From positions 744,001-808,000 of the forward strand of contig NZ_PYUD01000001.1 in assembly GCF_003028575.1 (NCBI RefSeq): a DNA stretch of 64,000 bases, in the 5' to 3' direction. Origin of the DNA: Halomonas urumqiensis. GTDB taxonomy: Bacteria; Pseudomonadota; Gammaproteobacteria; Pseudomonadales; Halomonadaceae. The position numbers were made by a program, and so were the translations under genes. Shown piece after piece: positions 54,836 to 63,437 of this stretch. A model generated the notes under the pieces. That model was not told where the DNA came from. It did not search any database and saw nothing but the letters and a program-made list of their open reading frames with translations. Numbering within the stretch: the stretch's first letter is position 1; every line of letters begins with the position of its first letter.

Positions 54836-55721
54836 CGCACTGACCCTCGACAATGGTCACCTACGGCTGGTGGTGGCGCCCGGCAACGGCGCCTGCGTGG
54901 TGCGCTTCGATGCCCTGACCCCGGCGGGGCCGGTACCGATATTTCGACCCGGAGACGGCCCTGGCGATGACCCCAATCGCATGGGGCTGTACCCGCTGTT
55001 GCCTTGGTCCAACCGCATCTCCGGGGGTGGTTTCACCTGGCGGGGCAGGGACTACTCGCTAGCGCCGAACCTGGCCGGTGAGCCCCTGCCGATCCACGGC
55101 GATGGGTGGCAGCAGTCGTGGCGAGTGGTGGCATTGGCACCTGAAAGAATGCGACTCGCCCTACGCTCGGCCTGGCAGTCACCCTTCGACTACAAGGCCG
55201 TGCTGGATTATCGGCTACAAGGCAAAAGCCTGGTGGTCGACCTGTGCCTGACCCACCTGGGGCTGCATCCAGCTCCCTATGGCGTGGGCATGCACCCATG
55301 GTTTTCCCGCACCGCCGATGTGCGTCTCTCCGCGCCGGCAGGCGGGGTCTGGGAGGTGGACGCCACACAGCTTCCCACCCACTGGCGACGTCTTGGCGAT
55401 GGCGACCCCTGGCGGTTCACCGAAGCCGCCGGGCTTCCTGAGAGGCGTATCGACAACCTGTTCAGCGGCTGGAACGGCCGCGCCAGGATGGACTGGCCGC
55501 AGCGTGGGGTGAGCATGGCACTGAGTGTGGCTCCACGACTCTCCCGCTACCTGGTCTTTTCACCCGGAAGTGATGCCGATTTCTTCTGCTTCGAGCCGGT
55601 CAGCCATGTGGTCGACGCCCATCATTTCCCCGACCCGCTCGCCGAAGGCCTGAGCGAGCTAGCCAGTGGTGAAAGACTCGGGCAGCGTTGGCGGTTTGGC
55701 CCGCTGCAGTGGAACGGCTGA
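54828..55721 (+). CDS. Aldose 1-epimerase family protein (galactose mutarotase-like)
   Basis: A 297-residue mutarotase-fold protein: LLPWSNRISGGGFTWRGRDY, PIHGDGWQQSWRV and GVGMHPWFSR contain the usual Arg and two His positions. It would interconvert the alpha and beta anomers of the sugar entering oxidation. The ATG at 54828 overlaps the upstream gene's end (ATGTGTGA). A longer frame from 54762 has no ribosome-binding site. Confidence 0.9.
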   Translation: MCDALTLDNGHLRLVVAPGNGACVVRFDALTPAGPVPIFRPGDGPGDDPNRMGLYPLLPWSNRISGGGFTWRGRDYSLAPNLAGEPLPIHGDGWQQSWRVVALAPERMRLALRSAWQSPFDYKAVLDYRLQGKSLVVDLCLTHLGLHPAPYGVGMHPWFSRTADVRLSAPAGGVWEVDATQLPTHWRRLGDGDPWRFTEAAGLPERRIDNLFSGWNGRARMDWPQRGVSMALSVAPRLSRYLVFSPGSDADFFCFEPVSHVVDAHHFPDPLAEGLSELASGERLGQRWRFGPLQWNG

Positions 55722-55742
55722 TCAGCAAAAGGACAGGTGGCA

Positions 55743-56648
55743 ATGAAGAAAGACGGCATCGATATCGCGCTCGAGCTGGACATGAGCCTTGGCGAGAGCC
55801 CGCTATGGTCGGTGCAACGCCAGACTCTCCACTGGGTGGATATCAACCGCGGCACGATCTACCTCTGGCGCCCCGAAGCGGGCACGCCGCCGGACACCAT
55901 CACGCTGGATGAGAAGGTCGGCTGCATCGCCCTCGGTGACATCTCAGGCCAGGAAGGACTGCTGGCCGCGACGGCGTCCGGCATCGTGTGGCTGCTCCTG
56001 CCTTTCGATGGCCAGATCGAGCGGATCGTGGCCAATCCAGAATGGAAAAATGAGTGGCAAGGCAACCGCTTCAACGACGGCCGCTGCGATTCCGCCGGAC
56101 GCTTGTGGGTGGGCACCATCGACGCCGAGGAGACCCACCCCACGGCGGCACTGTATTGCCTCGAACGGGGCGAGCTGACGAAACGTTTGCCGGGAATCGG
56201 TATCTCGAATGGACTGGCCTTCAGCCCCGACCGGCGCTGGCTCTACCACACCGACTCCTTGACCCGGCGCATCGTTCGCTATGCCTATGATGTCGACACC
56301 GGCAATCTGGGCGAGGGCAACACCTGGGTCGATACCGCGGCACTCGGGCTACCTGGCGTGCCCGATGGCGCTGCGGTGGATAGTGAAGGCTGCTACTGGA
56401 GCGCCCTGTATGGCGGGGGGCAGGTCGTGCGCTTCTCGCCCGAGGGCGAGCCGGTGGAAAGCCTGGCGGTACCATGCCCGCATCCCACCATGCCGACGTT
56501 CGGCGGCCCCGACCTGCGTACTCTCTACATCACCACCGCCACCCAACACCTGGACGCCGAAGGCAAGGCACGCTACTCGGCGGCGGGCAGCCTGCTGCGT
56601 GCCTCGGTCGACGTGCCGGGCCTCGCCGAGCCGGGTTGGTCGGGGTGA
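55743..56648 (+). CDS. SMP-30/gluconolactonase family sugar lactonase
   Basis: A 301-residue six-bladed beta-propeller lactonase. The metal ligands are visible: Glu in LGESPLWS, Asn in EWQGNRFNDGRCDSAGRLW, and Asp in the FSPDRRWLYHTDS region. It should open the aldono-lactone made by the SDR at 48158, giving the aldonate. AGGTGG precedes the ATG at 55743; a GTG two codons earlier is in frame. It is the last gene of the sugar operon. No aldonate dehydratase is encoded in the window. Confidence 0.92.
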   Translation: MKKDGIDIALELDMSLGESPLWSVQRQTLHWVDINRGTIYLWRPEAGTPPDTITLDEKVGCIALGDISGQEGLLAATASGIVWLLLPFDGQIERIVANPEWKNEWQGNRFNDGRCDSAGRLWVGTIDAEETHPTAALYCLERGELTKRLPGIGISNGLAFSPDRRWLYHTDSLTRRIVRYAYDVDTGNLGEGNTWVDTAALGLPGVPDGAAVDSEGCYWSALYGGGQVVRFSPEGEPVESLAVPCPHPTMPTFGGPDLRTLYITTATQHLDAEGKARYSAAGSLLRASVDVPGLAEPGWSG

Positions 56649-57002
56649 GGTGCGACATAACACATTTCACCCTCGCTGCTTGCAGCATGAGTTGCCAGTG
56701 ACCAGGCAACGGCCATCTAGCGTTGCGCATGCCAGCCCCAATGCCAAGCGCCCAAAGCGAACTGACATGTTGTTGCCATCGACATATCGCCGCGACATGT
56801 TTACGAAACGCAATTTTTTCGACACGTCCCGCGGACATGTCGATGGCATCGACATAAGGGCCACTTCGGCGAGACGAGGAGTTAAAGGAGAGGCTTGAAA
56901 TTAAAATAGTGGCGGGTCTTATTTTAATTTCATCTGTAATTTAAAATAAGGTGCAAAGCTATTTTACCCAGGCCCGCTTGCGAGCGGTGAGAGGGAGCTC
57001 CC
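56649..57002. promoter_or_regulatory. Repeat-rich control region upstream of fic
   Basis: About 350 bp without a gene. GACATGT occurs three times (56764-56770, 56794-56800, 56834-56840). TGCCATCGACAT (56774-56785) is inverted at 56837-56848. A 13-bp perfect inverted repeat TGAAATTAAAATA (56896-56908, mate 56920-56932) coincides with a candidate promoter, TTGAAA at 56895 and TATTTT at 56920, so a bound protein would block it. Confidence 0.6.
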
Positions 57003-58163
57003 ATGGAACGCGGACTCACAGGCCACTACGTGGACAGCATCGCTGGCGGTGTGAGGTGTCAGGCGTTTATCCCCGACCCGTTGCCACCTCAGCCGCCCCT
57101 GGCGCTCGATGGCAAACTGCAGAGCCGTATCAACCGCGCGATGCTGGAGCTGGGGCGTCTGGATGCCATCAGTACCTTGCTGCCCGATGCGTCACTCTTC
57201 CTCTATAGCTATGTGCGCAAGGAAGCCGTCATGTCGTCGCAGATCGAGGGTACCCAGTCATCGCTCAGCGACCTGATGCTTTATGAGATGGAGGGCATGC
57301 CGGGTGTTCCCATGGACGACGTGCAGGAAGTCTCCTGCTACGTGAATGCCCTGATGCTGGGCGTGCAACGCATTCGTGAGAGCTTCCCCATCAGCCATCG
57401 TCTGGTGATGGAGATGCACGTGGCGCTGATGACCTCCGGGCGCGGCATCAACCGCGGGCCGGGCGAATTTCGCAGCAACCAGGTGTGGCTGGGTGGGCAT
57501 CGCCCCGACGAGGCGGTCTTCGTGCCACCGCCGCCCCAACAATTAGCGGATTGTTGGGCGGCGCTGGAGCGCTTCATCAACGACATGCCCGAGGCCACCG
57601 ACCCGCTGATCAAGGCCGCCTTGACCCATGTGCAGTTCGAGACCATTCACCCCTTCATGGATGGCAACGGGCGTCTGGGGCGCCTGCTCATTCCGCTAAT
57701 CCTTGTAGAGGCCGGTATTCTCAACGAGCCCGTGCTCTACCTGTCGGTGTTCTTCAAGAAGCATCGTCAGGTCTACTACGAACGCCTGCAACAGGTGCGG
57801 GTCACCGGCGATTGGGAGGCCTGGCTGCTGTTCTTCGTGGACGCCGTGGCCGAGACCGCCAATCAGGCGGTGGCGACGGCCCGTGGTCTCAACCAGTTGC
57901 ATGAACAAGACAGGGCGCGGCTTCCCGAGCTGGGCCGCCAGGCCGGTTCGGCGGGCCTGCTGCTGGATGCATTCTTCCAGCAGCCCATCGCCAATATCGC
58001 GCACCTTTGCGAACGCACGGGACTGACACCAGCCACCGTCGGCCGGTTGCTGACAGCCCTCGAGGAGACGCTCGGCATCGTCCACGAGTTGACCGGGCAG
58101 AAGCGCAATCGTATCTACGCCTACCGGGCCTACATTGACATTCTCAATCAGGACACCCCATGA
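57003..58163 (+). CDS. Fic-domain protein (AMPylase-like) with C-terminal winged HTH
   Basis: A 386-residue Fic protein. The catalytic loop [12 protein letters not shown] (216-227) matches the HPFxDGNGRxxR consensus for nucleotidyl transfer. An N-terminal inhibitory helix motif SSQIEG with Glu82 (S/TxxxEG) shows class II self-inhibition. The last ~60 residues look like a winged HTH ([27 protein letters not shown]), so DNA binding or autoregulation at the palindromes upstream is plausible. The target is unknown. It overlaps the hsdS remnant by four bases (ATGA). Confidence 0.93.
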   Translation: MERGLTGHYVDSIAGGVRCQAFIPDPLPPQPPLALDGKLQSRINRAMLELGRLDAISTLLPDASLFLYSYVRKEAVMSSQIEGTQSSLSDLMLYEMEGMPGVPMDDVQEVSCYVNALMLGVQRIRESFPISHRLVMEMHVALMTSGRGINRGPGEFRSNQVWLGGHRPDEAVFVPPPPQQLADCWAALERFINDMPEATDPLIKAALTHVQFETIHPFMDGNGRLGRLLIPLILVEAGILNEPVLYLSVFFKKHRQVYYERLQQVRVTGDWEAWLLFFVDAVAETANQAVATARGLNQLHEQDRARLPELGRQAGSAGLLLDAFFQQPIANIAHLCERTGLTPATVGRLLTALEETLGIVHELTGQKRNRIYAYRAYIDILNQDTP

Positions 58164-58318
58164 CCCAGTCCATCCTCATCAAGGCCTTTCGCGGCGAGCT
58201 GACCGCCGAATGGCGCGCCGAGAACCCCGAACTGATCAGCGGCGAGAAGTTCGAGGTCGAGTGCCACAGCGTCATTATCGATACGCTGGGGAGTCCCATT
58301 GAGGAAGATGACATATAG
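58160..58318 (+). pseudogene. Remnant of a type I restriction specificity subunit (HsdS C-terminus)
   Basis: A 52-codon frame. Its first ~29 residues ([18 protein letters not shown], then NPELISGE) read like the conserved C-terminal end of HsdS proteins, where LTQSxLxKAFRGEL is common. After ISGE the similarity stops and the frame ends 24 residues later. The rest of HsdS and any hsdM or hsdR are absent. Fic genes often sit inside type I restriction loci, so this looks like the scar of a deleted system. It may still be translated from the overlap with fic. Confidence 0.7.
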
Positions 58319-58356
58319 CGGCTGATTCGGAAATCTGGCGCTACCGGTGCCCGTTT

Positions 58357-58638
58357 CTACAGCACCTCCCGGGTGGCCTCCATCACCCGGCCGTCCACGC
58401 TGCGCTGGAACTTGTCTTCGATCTCGCTGCAGAGGGCTTCCACCTTCGGTAGCGTGTTCGCGGCTACCACGAAGGTCCACTCGCTCGCCTCCAGACGGTC
58501 GTGCTCGCCGCTCTCGCAGACCGCGACCGCCGGGTTGCGCCCGAAACGCTCATGCAGGCCGCCCATGCGCTGGCGTTTCTCCTTGAGGGAGCGACAGCCT
58601 GGCAGGGAGATGGTGAGGGTCAATACGGCAATATGCAT
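58357..58638 (-). CDS. DUF503 family protein (YlxP-like)
   Basis: A 93-residue conserved protein with the family pattern LTISLPGCRSLKEKRQ near the N-terminus and VAANTLPKVEALCSEIEDKF near the C-terminus. The function of DUF503 is not established. It begins seven bases after the stop of the upstream small membrane-protein gene, so the two are probably co-transcribed. Confidence 0.88.
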   Translation of the reverse strand: MHIAVLTLTISLPGCRSLKEKRQRMGGLHERFGRNPAVAVCESGEHDRLEASEWTFVVAANTLPKVEALCSEIEDKFQRSVDGRVMEATREVL

Positions 58639-58645
58639 GGGCGCT

Positions 58646-58966
58646 TCAGTTACCTGTGCCGATGCTCAAGCGCAGCGCCTGAAGGCCGTCTAGCTCCAGT
58701 CGCACCTCATCCGAGAAGACCGGATGGCCGATTACGCGAATATCCAGGCTGGCCTCGGCGCCACGATAGCGGACGTCTGTGGATAAGCGGGTATCCGTTG
58801 TAAGCGGGGCCAGCGGGCCATAGTCCACGCGCTCAACTTCCAGCGCGGTGAGCCCTCGCGCCTCCAGCTGCTGCTCGATGGCGCGCTCCACCACGATGCC
58901 GTAGTAGATATACAGGCCGCCATAGGCCAGCCCGGCGATCACGATCAACGATAGAAGACGACCCAT
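58646..58966 (-). CDS. Small membrane-anchored protein of unknown function
   Basis: A 106-residue protein with one N-terminal hydrophobic segment (LLSLIVIAGLAYGGLYIYYGIVV) that looks like a signal anchor, followed by a mostly polar domain (about 35-106) likely facing the periplasm. I do not recognise the family. GGAGG precedes the ATG. It heads a two-gene unit with the DUF503 gene. Confidence 0.75.
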   Translation of the reverse strand: MGRLLSLIVIAGLAYGGLYIYYGIVVERAIEQQLEARGLTALEVERVDYGPLAPLTTDTRLSTDVRYRGAEASLDIRVIGHPVFSDEVRLELDGLQALRLSIGTGN

Positions 58967-59017
58967 GGGTTCCTCCTTGTGGGATAGCCGGTTCGGCGAC
59001 TGGCCTGATAATGGCTT

Positions 59018-59434
59018 TTATACCACGCCGTGACGCTTGGCAGAGTGCCCGGGCTGCCAGGCACCCTCGCGAATCATCGGGCAACCGCTGACGTCGTGGT
59101 TGTAGAGATAGAGCCAGGCAGGGCCCAGGGCCGTGGTGTGAACGACCCGTTCGAAGTCGCCCCGCTTGGGCGTGCGTACGCGGTGATCCTCCAGGTGGTC
59201 GAGCCCTGCCATCAGTTTGGCGTCGACCCGGAAGATTTCCACCTCGACCCCCCGCGAGGGCCACGGCTTGGCGCCGGGGTAGGGGCCCAGATCAAAGAGG
59301 GTCACCGCCGTCAGCCGGTCACTGCCGAGAAACTCGGCGCCCGATAGCCAATGATGATTGCGCAGCCCACGCTTCAGGGTGCCGTAAACGGCCACCAGCG
59401 GGGTGTGAGCGACGGCCAGTGCCGGGCTAGGCAT
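59018..59434 (-). CDS. Gamma-glutamylcyclotransferase family protein
   Basis: A 138-residue GGCT-fold protein. The substrate loop VAVYGTLKRGLRNHHWL (YGTLxxG) and the strand-loop EVEIFRVDAKLMAGLDHLEDH, with a candidate general-base Glu, are present. It may release 5-oxoproline from gamma-glutamyl compounds in glutathione turnover. The ATG at 59434 has GGAG nine bases upstream; in-frame ATGs further upstream do not. Confidence 0.9.
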   Translation of the reverse strand: MPSPALAVAHTPLVAVYGTLKRGLRNHHWLSGAEFLGSDRLTAVTLFDLGPYPGAKPWPSRGVEVEIFRVDAKLMAGLDHLEDHRVRTPKRGDFERVVHTTALGPAWLYLYNHDVSGCPMIREGAWQPGHSAKRHGVV

Positions 59435-59653
59435 GTCAGGGTCTCCATAACGCGTGATGTCCAGGCGCATCCTAACACTTGAGTTGATATCAGTGATGGG
59501 GGACGTTGGATACGCCACTGCTCCTCGCGCGGTTCTCTATGTGGCATGTGGCTGATATGAAGGGCGTATCTCACCTCATGTGTGTCACCGGCTTTGGGGA
59601 GGGGGACGACTCAGGTTGTCGTGGAGGTGTCCAGCGGTCGCCATACAGCGAAA

Positions 59654-59677
59654 GGGCCGCTTCCTTGGAAGCGGCCC
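59654..59677 (-). terminator. Terminator of the phasin gene
   Basis: A perfect 11-bp GC-rich stem with a 2-base loop, followed on the minus strand by TTTC. It lies about 45 bases after the phasin stop. Confidence 0.75.
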
Positions 59678-59723
59678 TACACGCACTTAATGTCGTACCT
59701 GGAAACTCGTGTCACTGATCAGA

Positions 59724-60224
59724 TTAGTGATTGGACTTCTTGCTCTTGTCGGACTGCTGCTGACTTTGTTTGCTGATTTCGTCAGCACCTTCCTTACTCT
59801 TCTTAAGGTTGCTTTCCATTTTAGCCTGGCTCTTCTGCATGTTTTCCTTGAGCTTCTCCTGGCCTGCTTGAACATTGCCCGCCGTGAGTTGCTGAGTGCT
59901 TTTCAAGTATTCCTCACTCAATGAGCGAATCTTGTCAGCGTCTTCCTTCAACCGCTCGCTCATATCCCGGATGAGGTTCTGCTGTTCCTCGACCACTTGT
60001 CGAAAACTGTCGGCGTCCTTGACCTCGAGCCAAGAGCGGGATTGTGCCAAACTGTTATCGGTAAAGGAGCGCACAGCGTCAAACTGTGCCTCGAAAAGCT
60101 GTTCAAAATAATCAGTGGTCAGTGCTCCGTAGGCACGCACTGGCTCGGCGACGGCATTGTCGAATTGCTCAGTGGTTCGTTCGGTAGCTTGGTTGATATC
60201 TGTCTTGGTTTTTTCAGCGCTCAT
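59724..60224 (-). CDS. Phasin family protein (PHA granule associated)
   Basis: A 166-residue mostly helical protein of the phasin_2 type: EQFDNAVAEPVRAYGALTTDYFEQLFEAQFDAVRSF, a long amphipathic heptad-like stretch, and a Lys/Gln-rich tail (QQSDKSKKSNH). Phasins coat polyhydroxyalkanoate granules. No PHA synthase is in the window. The ATG at 60224 has AAGGAT upstream; an in-frame extension to 60317 does not resemble phasin. It is monocistronic with its own terminator. Confidence 0.88.
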   Translation of the reverse strand: MSAEKTKTDINQATERTTEQFDNAVAEPVRAYGALTTDYFEQLFEAQFDAVRSFTDNSLAQSRSWLEVKDADSFRQVVEEQQNLIRDMSERLKEDADKIRSLSEEYLKSTQQLTAGNVQAGQEKLKENMQKSQAKMESNLKKSKEGADEISKQSQQQSDKSKKSNH

Positions 60225-61013
60225 GTAATCTATCCTTGCCTTTTGGTAGCTAAGAAAAATGGTGATCCAAGAAGGGGGTTGAGGCATGTCGCTTCTTGTC
60301 GGGGTGGCACCTGCCACTACTGTCGCAAAGTATAAGTGGCCATTCAGAGTGTTTCCGTGCGGTAGCGCACTGATATATAGAAAATATATAACTACTTGAA
60401 ATTATTGCGGAATGCGGCCTTTTTTTGGCTCGTTAGTGTATCGGGCTCATGCGAAAGAGTGAGATTTCTCTGACCGCGAATATTATTTTTCTAGTTGTTA
60501 TTTTTTTGTGGTGCTGAGCGCTTGTCTATTAACTGGTTGATAAAGTTGGCGGCGTTAGTCTACGTTTGCCGTTTTTTATACATAATAGTTAACAAAGTTT
60601 TTTTCATCGCGGCTGGTTTATTTTTTTTGCGACCTGTAGAGTGGTGCTCTATGCTGAACTGTGAACTTTAAATGTATTAAGCATCCGTCATTTTGGATGA
60701 GGTGGTGTAAGACGGTTTTTCTCTGAAGCGTTAGTCACCACTACAATTCCATAACCTTATGGAATGGAAGTTAATTTTTGAGGTGCTGTTGGGTAGTATG
60801 CGAACAACATGTTTCTCATTATGACTTGCCCTCTGCAATAAAATTCCCAATATGAGTAATCCGAAAATATAAGCTCCTGTAAAGAGACGCATGTTTCCAG
60901 GTTGAATTTAAGTAGGATTGTCAGACCCAGTCAGTCCCTTGTCATTTCGTCTATGACAGGGGGGCTGGGGTCACTAGTGCTGCGGCGAAAAAGTCGGCAC
61001 AGGAAGGAGTACC
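60225..61013. promoter_or_regulatory. Long AT-rich region between phasin and pgaA with a leader hairpin
   Basis: About 790 bp, the longest gene-free AT-rich stretch in the right half. Near its pgaA end is a strong hairpin: CCCTTGTCAT (60936-60945) pairs with ATGACAGGGG (60953-60962), and GACCCAG (60924-60930) pairs with CTGGGGTC (60965-60972) with one bulge. It ends about 40 bases before the pgaA start, and GGA triplets, as bound by CsrA, occur near the Shine-Dalgarno. I see no gene in the rest. Confidence 0.5.
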
Positions 61014-63437
61014 ATGTTCAGAGCAATAGGAATGCTGGTGTGCTGCGTGGGTCTGCAAACGATCGGCGCTGTACAGGCCCAGGGGCAATCCCTGGATGAT
61101 CGGCGAGAAGCCTGGGTCATCAAGGCCCGTGAAGGGCAGTTGAACACCGGTATAGATGGCCTTGGAAGCTTATACACCGAGACGCGTGATCGCCGGGTCC
61201 GTGACGATTTGATCGCACTGCTGATTCGTGCCGAACGCTACCAGGACGTGCTGCGTGTCTGTGCCGACTGCCATCCCGACTCGCTCTCGCCGAGCAGCCT
61301 CGAAATGCTCGGCATGGCCGCGCGACAAACACGCGAATACGCCAAGGCAACGTTATACTATCAATCACTTACACAGCGTCAGCCGGATAATATTCAGGGC
61401 TGGCTGGGGCTCGCACTGACCCAGCTCGCGAGGGGCGATGTCGAGGCTGTCGAACGACTGTTGCAGCGGATGCAGGCTCGCGAAGGGCGAACGCCGCAGT
61501 GGTTCCAGACGCGTCTCGAGTTGGCGTCGCAGCTCAATGCGCCGCTCATGGAACTGCAGACTCGCCATTGGATGGTTGAGCGCTCACCGGATGACCTTGA
61601 AGCGGTGCAGGCGCTATATCGCCTGGCCGTCGAGTTGGGGGCCACCATCGCCGCCAACCGGCTGATGACCGAGTATCCCCAGGCCTTCACGACCACGGAT
61701 CGTCAGTGGCTGCGCTACTACCGCGCCAGAGATCAGCTGCGCCTGGCGCAAACGGCCAACAAGCCCGCGTTGTATGCCGAAGCACTGTCCGGCTTCAATG
61801 CCCTACTGGATGAGTCGGATGCCGATGCTGAGTTGGTCCAGCGCGTCGAGTTCGACAAGCTGGCAACCCTGGTGAAGCTGCGCCGTTTCAACGAGGCGGA
61901 ACAACTCGCAAATGCGCTGCAACAGCGCCATGGCGAGCTGCCTATCTATCTGCGGCAGGCGCGCGCTGAGGCGCTCTACGGTGTAGGGCGCCCCGCGGAT
62001 TCGGTGGCCATCTACCGGGAATTGATCGAAGTCAACCCTGCTCAGGCTCATGCTGACGACGAACCTCTGAATGCGCCGCTGTTTTATGCCTATGCCGATT
62101 TGCGGGCCTTCGATAGCGCCAAGCACGTGCTTGATGATTGGAAGTCTCAAGAACCCGCGACGCGCTGGGACTTTACCGGTACCCAGCGTCTTGGCAACCC
62201 CAATCATGAGCAGATTCTCCAGCTCGAAATGTTGCTGGAAGCCTGGCGAGGTGGCCTGGATGCCGCCCAGGTGCGGCTCGATGAGCTCCTTCAACGGGCA
62301 CCGGCCAGCGCATCGCTCTGGAAAACCCAGGGCGATGTCTACCGCTGGCGCGGCTGGCCACGCAAGGCCGAGGAGACGTATCGACGTGCCGAACAACTGT
62401 CCGCGCCCGATAACCGTGATGGCGCCAGACAAGCCATCCTGATGTCGAGGCTCGACCGTGGCCAGTGGCGTGGCACCGTTGACGCCATCGAGCGTCACCT
62501 CGAGCAGGGCCTGCCCAGCGTCGACCGCGACAGCCTCGAACGCGATCTTCGTGAACGTCGAGCCGGCGGGCTGACTGTCAGCGGCGAAGCCGGCAGTGGG
62601 TCGGGCAGCGGAACGCAGAGCTCACGCGATTGGCGCTATGAGGCACGTCTGGAATCCCCGCGGGGTGACGATGGAGGTCGCTTCTTCGCCCGGCGCATCG
62701 GCATCTTTGGCGAGTATCTGGAACAAGGCCTCTACGCCGCCTACAACACCATCGGTTACGAGTTGCCGCTGTACCCGGCCACGTTGTCGCTCAGTGCGGG
62801 GCAGGGGGCTCAACTCAATGACGAGCCCGTGCTGTGGGGAGAGCTGAACTACGCCTTCAACGACCATTGGTCCGCCACGTTCAACGCTGAATGGAATACC
62901 GCGCAGACGCCGTTACGGGCACTGAATGACGGCTTCAGTGCCGATCTCTATCAGACCTCGCTGAACTATCACCGGGACGAGTCCGGTGGCGGCGCTATCA
63001 GCTTGACCATGCTGGATATCGATGATGGCAACCAGCGACGCTCATTGACCGGCAACTGGCGGGAAACCCTCTATCAGTACGACGCGTGGCGAGTCCAGGC
63101 GGCGGTCTATGCCGGCACCTCGAAAAATGACGACGTCGAGGCCAGTTACTTCAACCCGCAAAGTGATATCAGCCTCGGCGGCGAACTGAACGTGGAGCAC
63201 AGCCTGCCAATTGGCTACCGCCAGTCCTTCGTTCAAGGCGTCACATTGGGTACCGGTCGATATTGGCAGCAGGACGAAGATGCCGCCAACACCTGGCAGA
63301 TCGGCTATCACCACCGCTGGGAGCTTTCGCCCAGGTTGCATCTGCAATATGGCGTTGGGCGCAGCAAGTCCATCTACGACGGTGACGCGGAGTTCGACAA
63401 CGTTTTCAGCATCGGTCTGGACTGGAGATTCTTATGA
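61014..63437 (+). CDS. pgaA: Poly-beta-1,6-N-acetyl-D-glucosamine export porin
   Basis: An 807-residue outer-membrane protein with a signal peptide (MFRAIGMLVCCVGLQTIGAVQA). An N-terminal TPR superhelix (about 30-500, repeated helical pairs) is followed by a C-terminal beta barrel (about 525-807, alternating strands ending in FSIGLDWRFL). Length fits PgaA. It exports the biofilm polysaccharide PNAG. AAGGAG precedes the ATG. Its stop overlaps the pgaB ATG (ATGA). Confidence 0.93.
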   Translation: MFRAIGMLVCCVGLQTIGAVQAQGQSLDDRREAWVIKAREGQLNTGIDGLGSLYTETRDRRVRDDLIALLIRAERYQDVLRVCADCHPDSLSPSSLEMLGMAARQTREYAKATLYYQSLTQRQPDNIQGWLGLALTQLARGDVEAVERLLQRMQAREGRTPQWFQTRLELASQLNAPLMELQTRHWMVERSPDDLEAVQALYRLAVELGATIAANRLMTEYPQAFTTTDRQWLRYYRARDQLRLAQTANKPALYAEALSGFNALLDESDADAELVQRVEFDKLATLVKLRRFNEAEQLANALQQRHGELPIYLRQARAEALYGVGRPADSVAIYRELIEVNPAQAHADDEPLNAPLFYAYADLRAFDSAKHVLDDWKSQEPATRWDFTGTQRLGNPNHEQILQLEMLLEAWRGGLDAAQVRLDELLQRAPASASLWKTQGDVYRWRGWPRKAEETYRRAEQLSAPDNRDGARQAILMSRLDRGQWRGTVDAIERHLEQGLPSVDRDSLERDLRERRAGGLTVSGEAGSGSGSGTQSSRDWRYEARLESPRGDDGGRFFARRIGIFGEYLEQGLYAAYNTIGYELPLYPATLSLSAGQGAQLNDEPVLWGELNYAFNDHWSATFNAEWNTAQTPLRALNDGFSADLYQTSLNYHRDESGGGAISLTMLDIDDGNQRRSLTGNWRETLYQYDAWRVQAAVYAGTSKNDDVEASYFNPQSDISLGGELNVEHSLPIGYRQSFVQGVTLGTGRYWQQDEDAANTWQIGYHHRWELSPRLHLQYGVGRSKSIYDGDAEFDNVFSIGLDWRFL

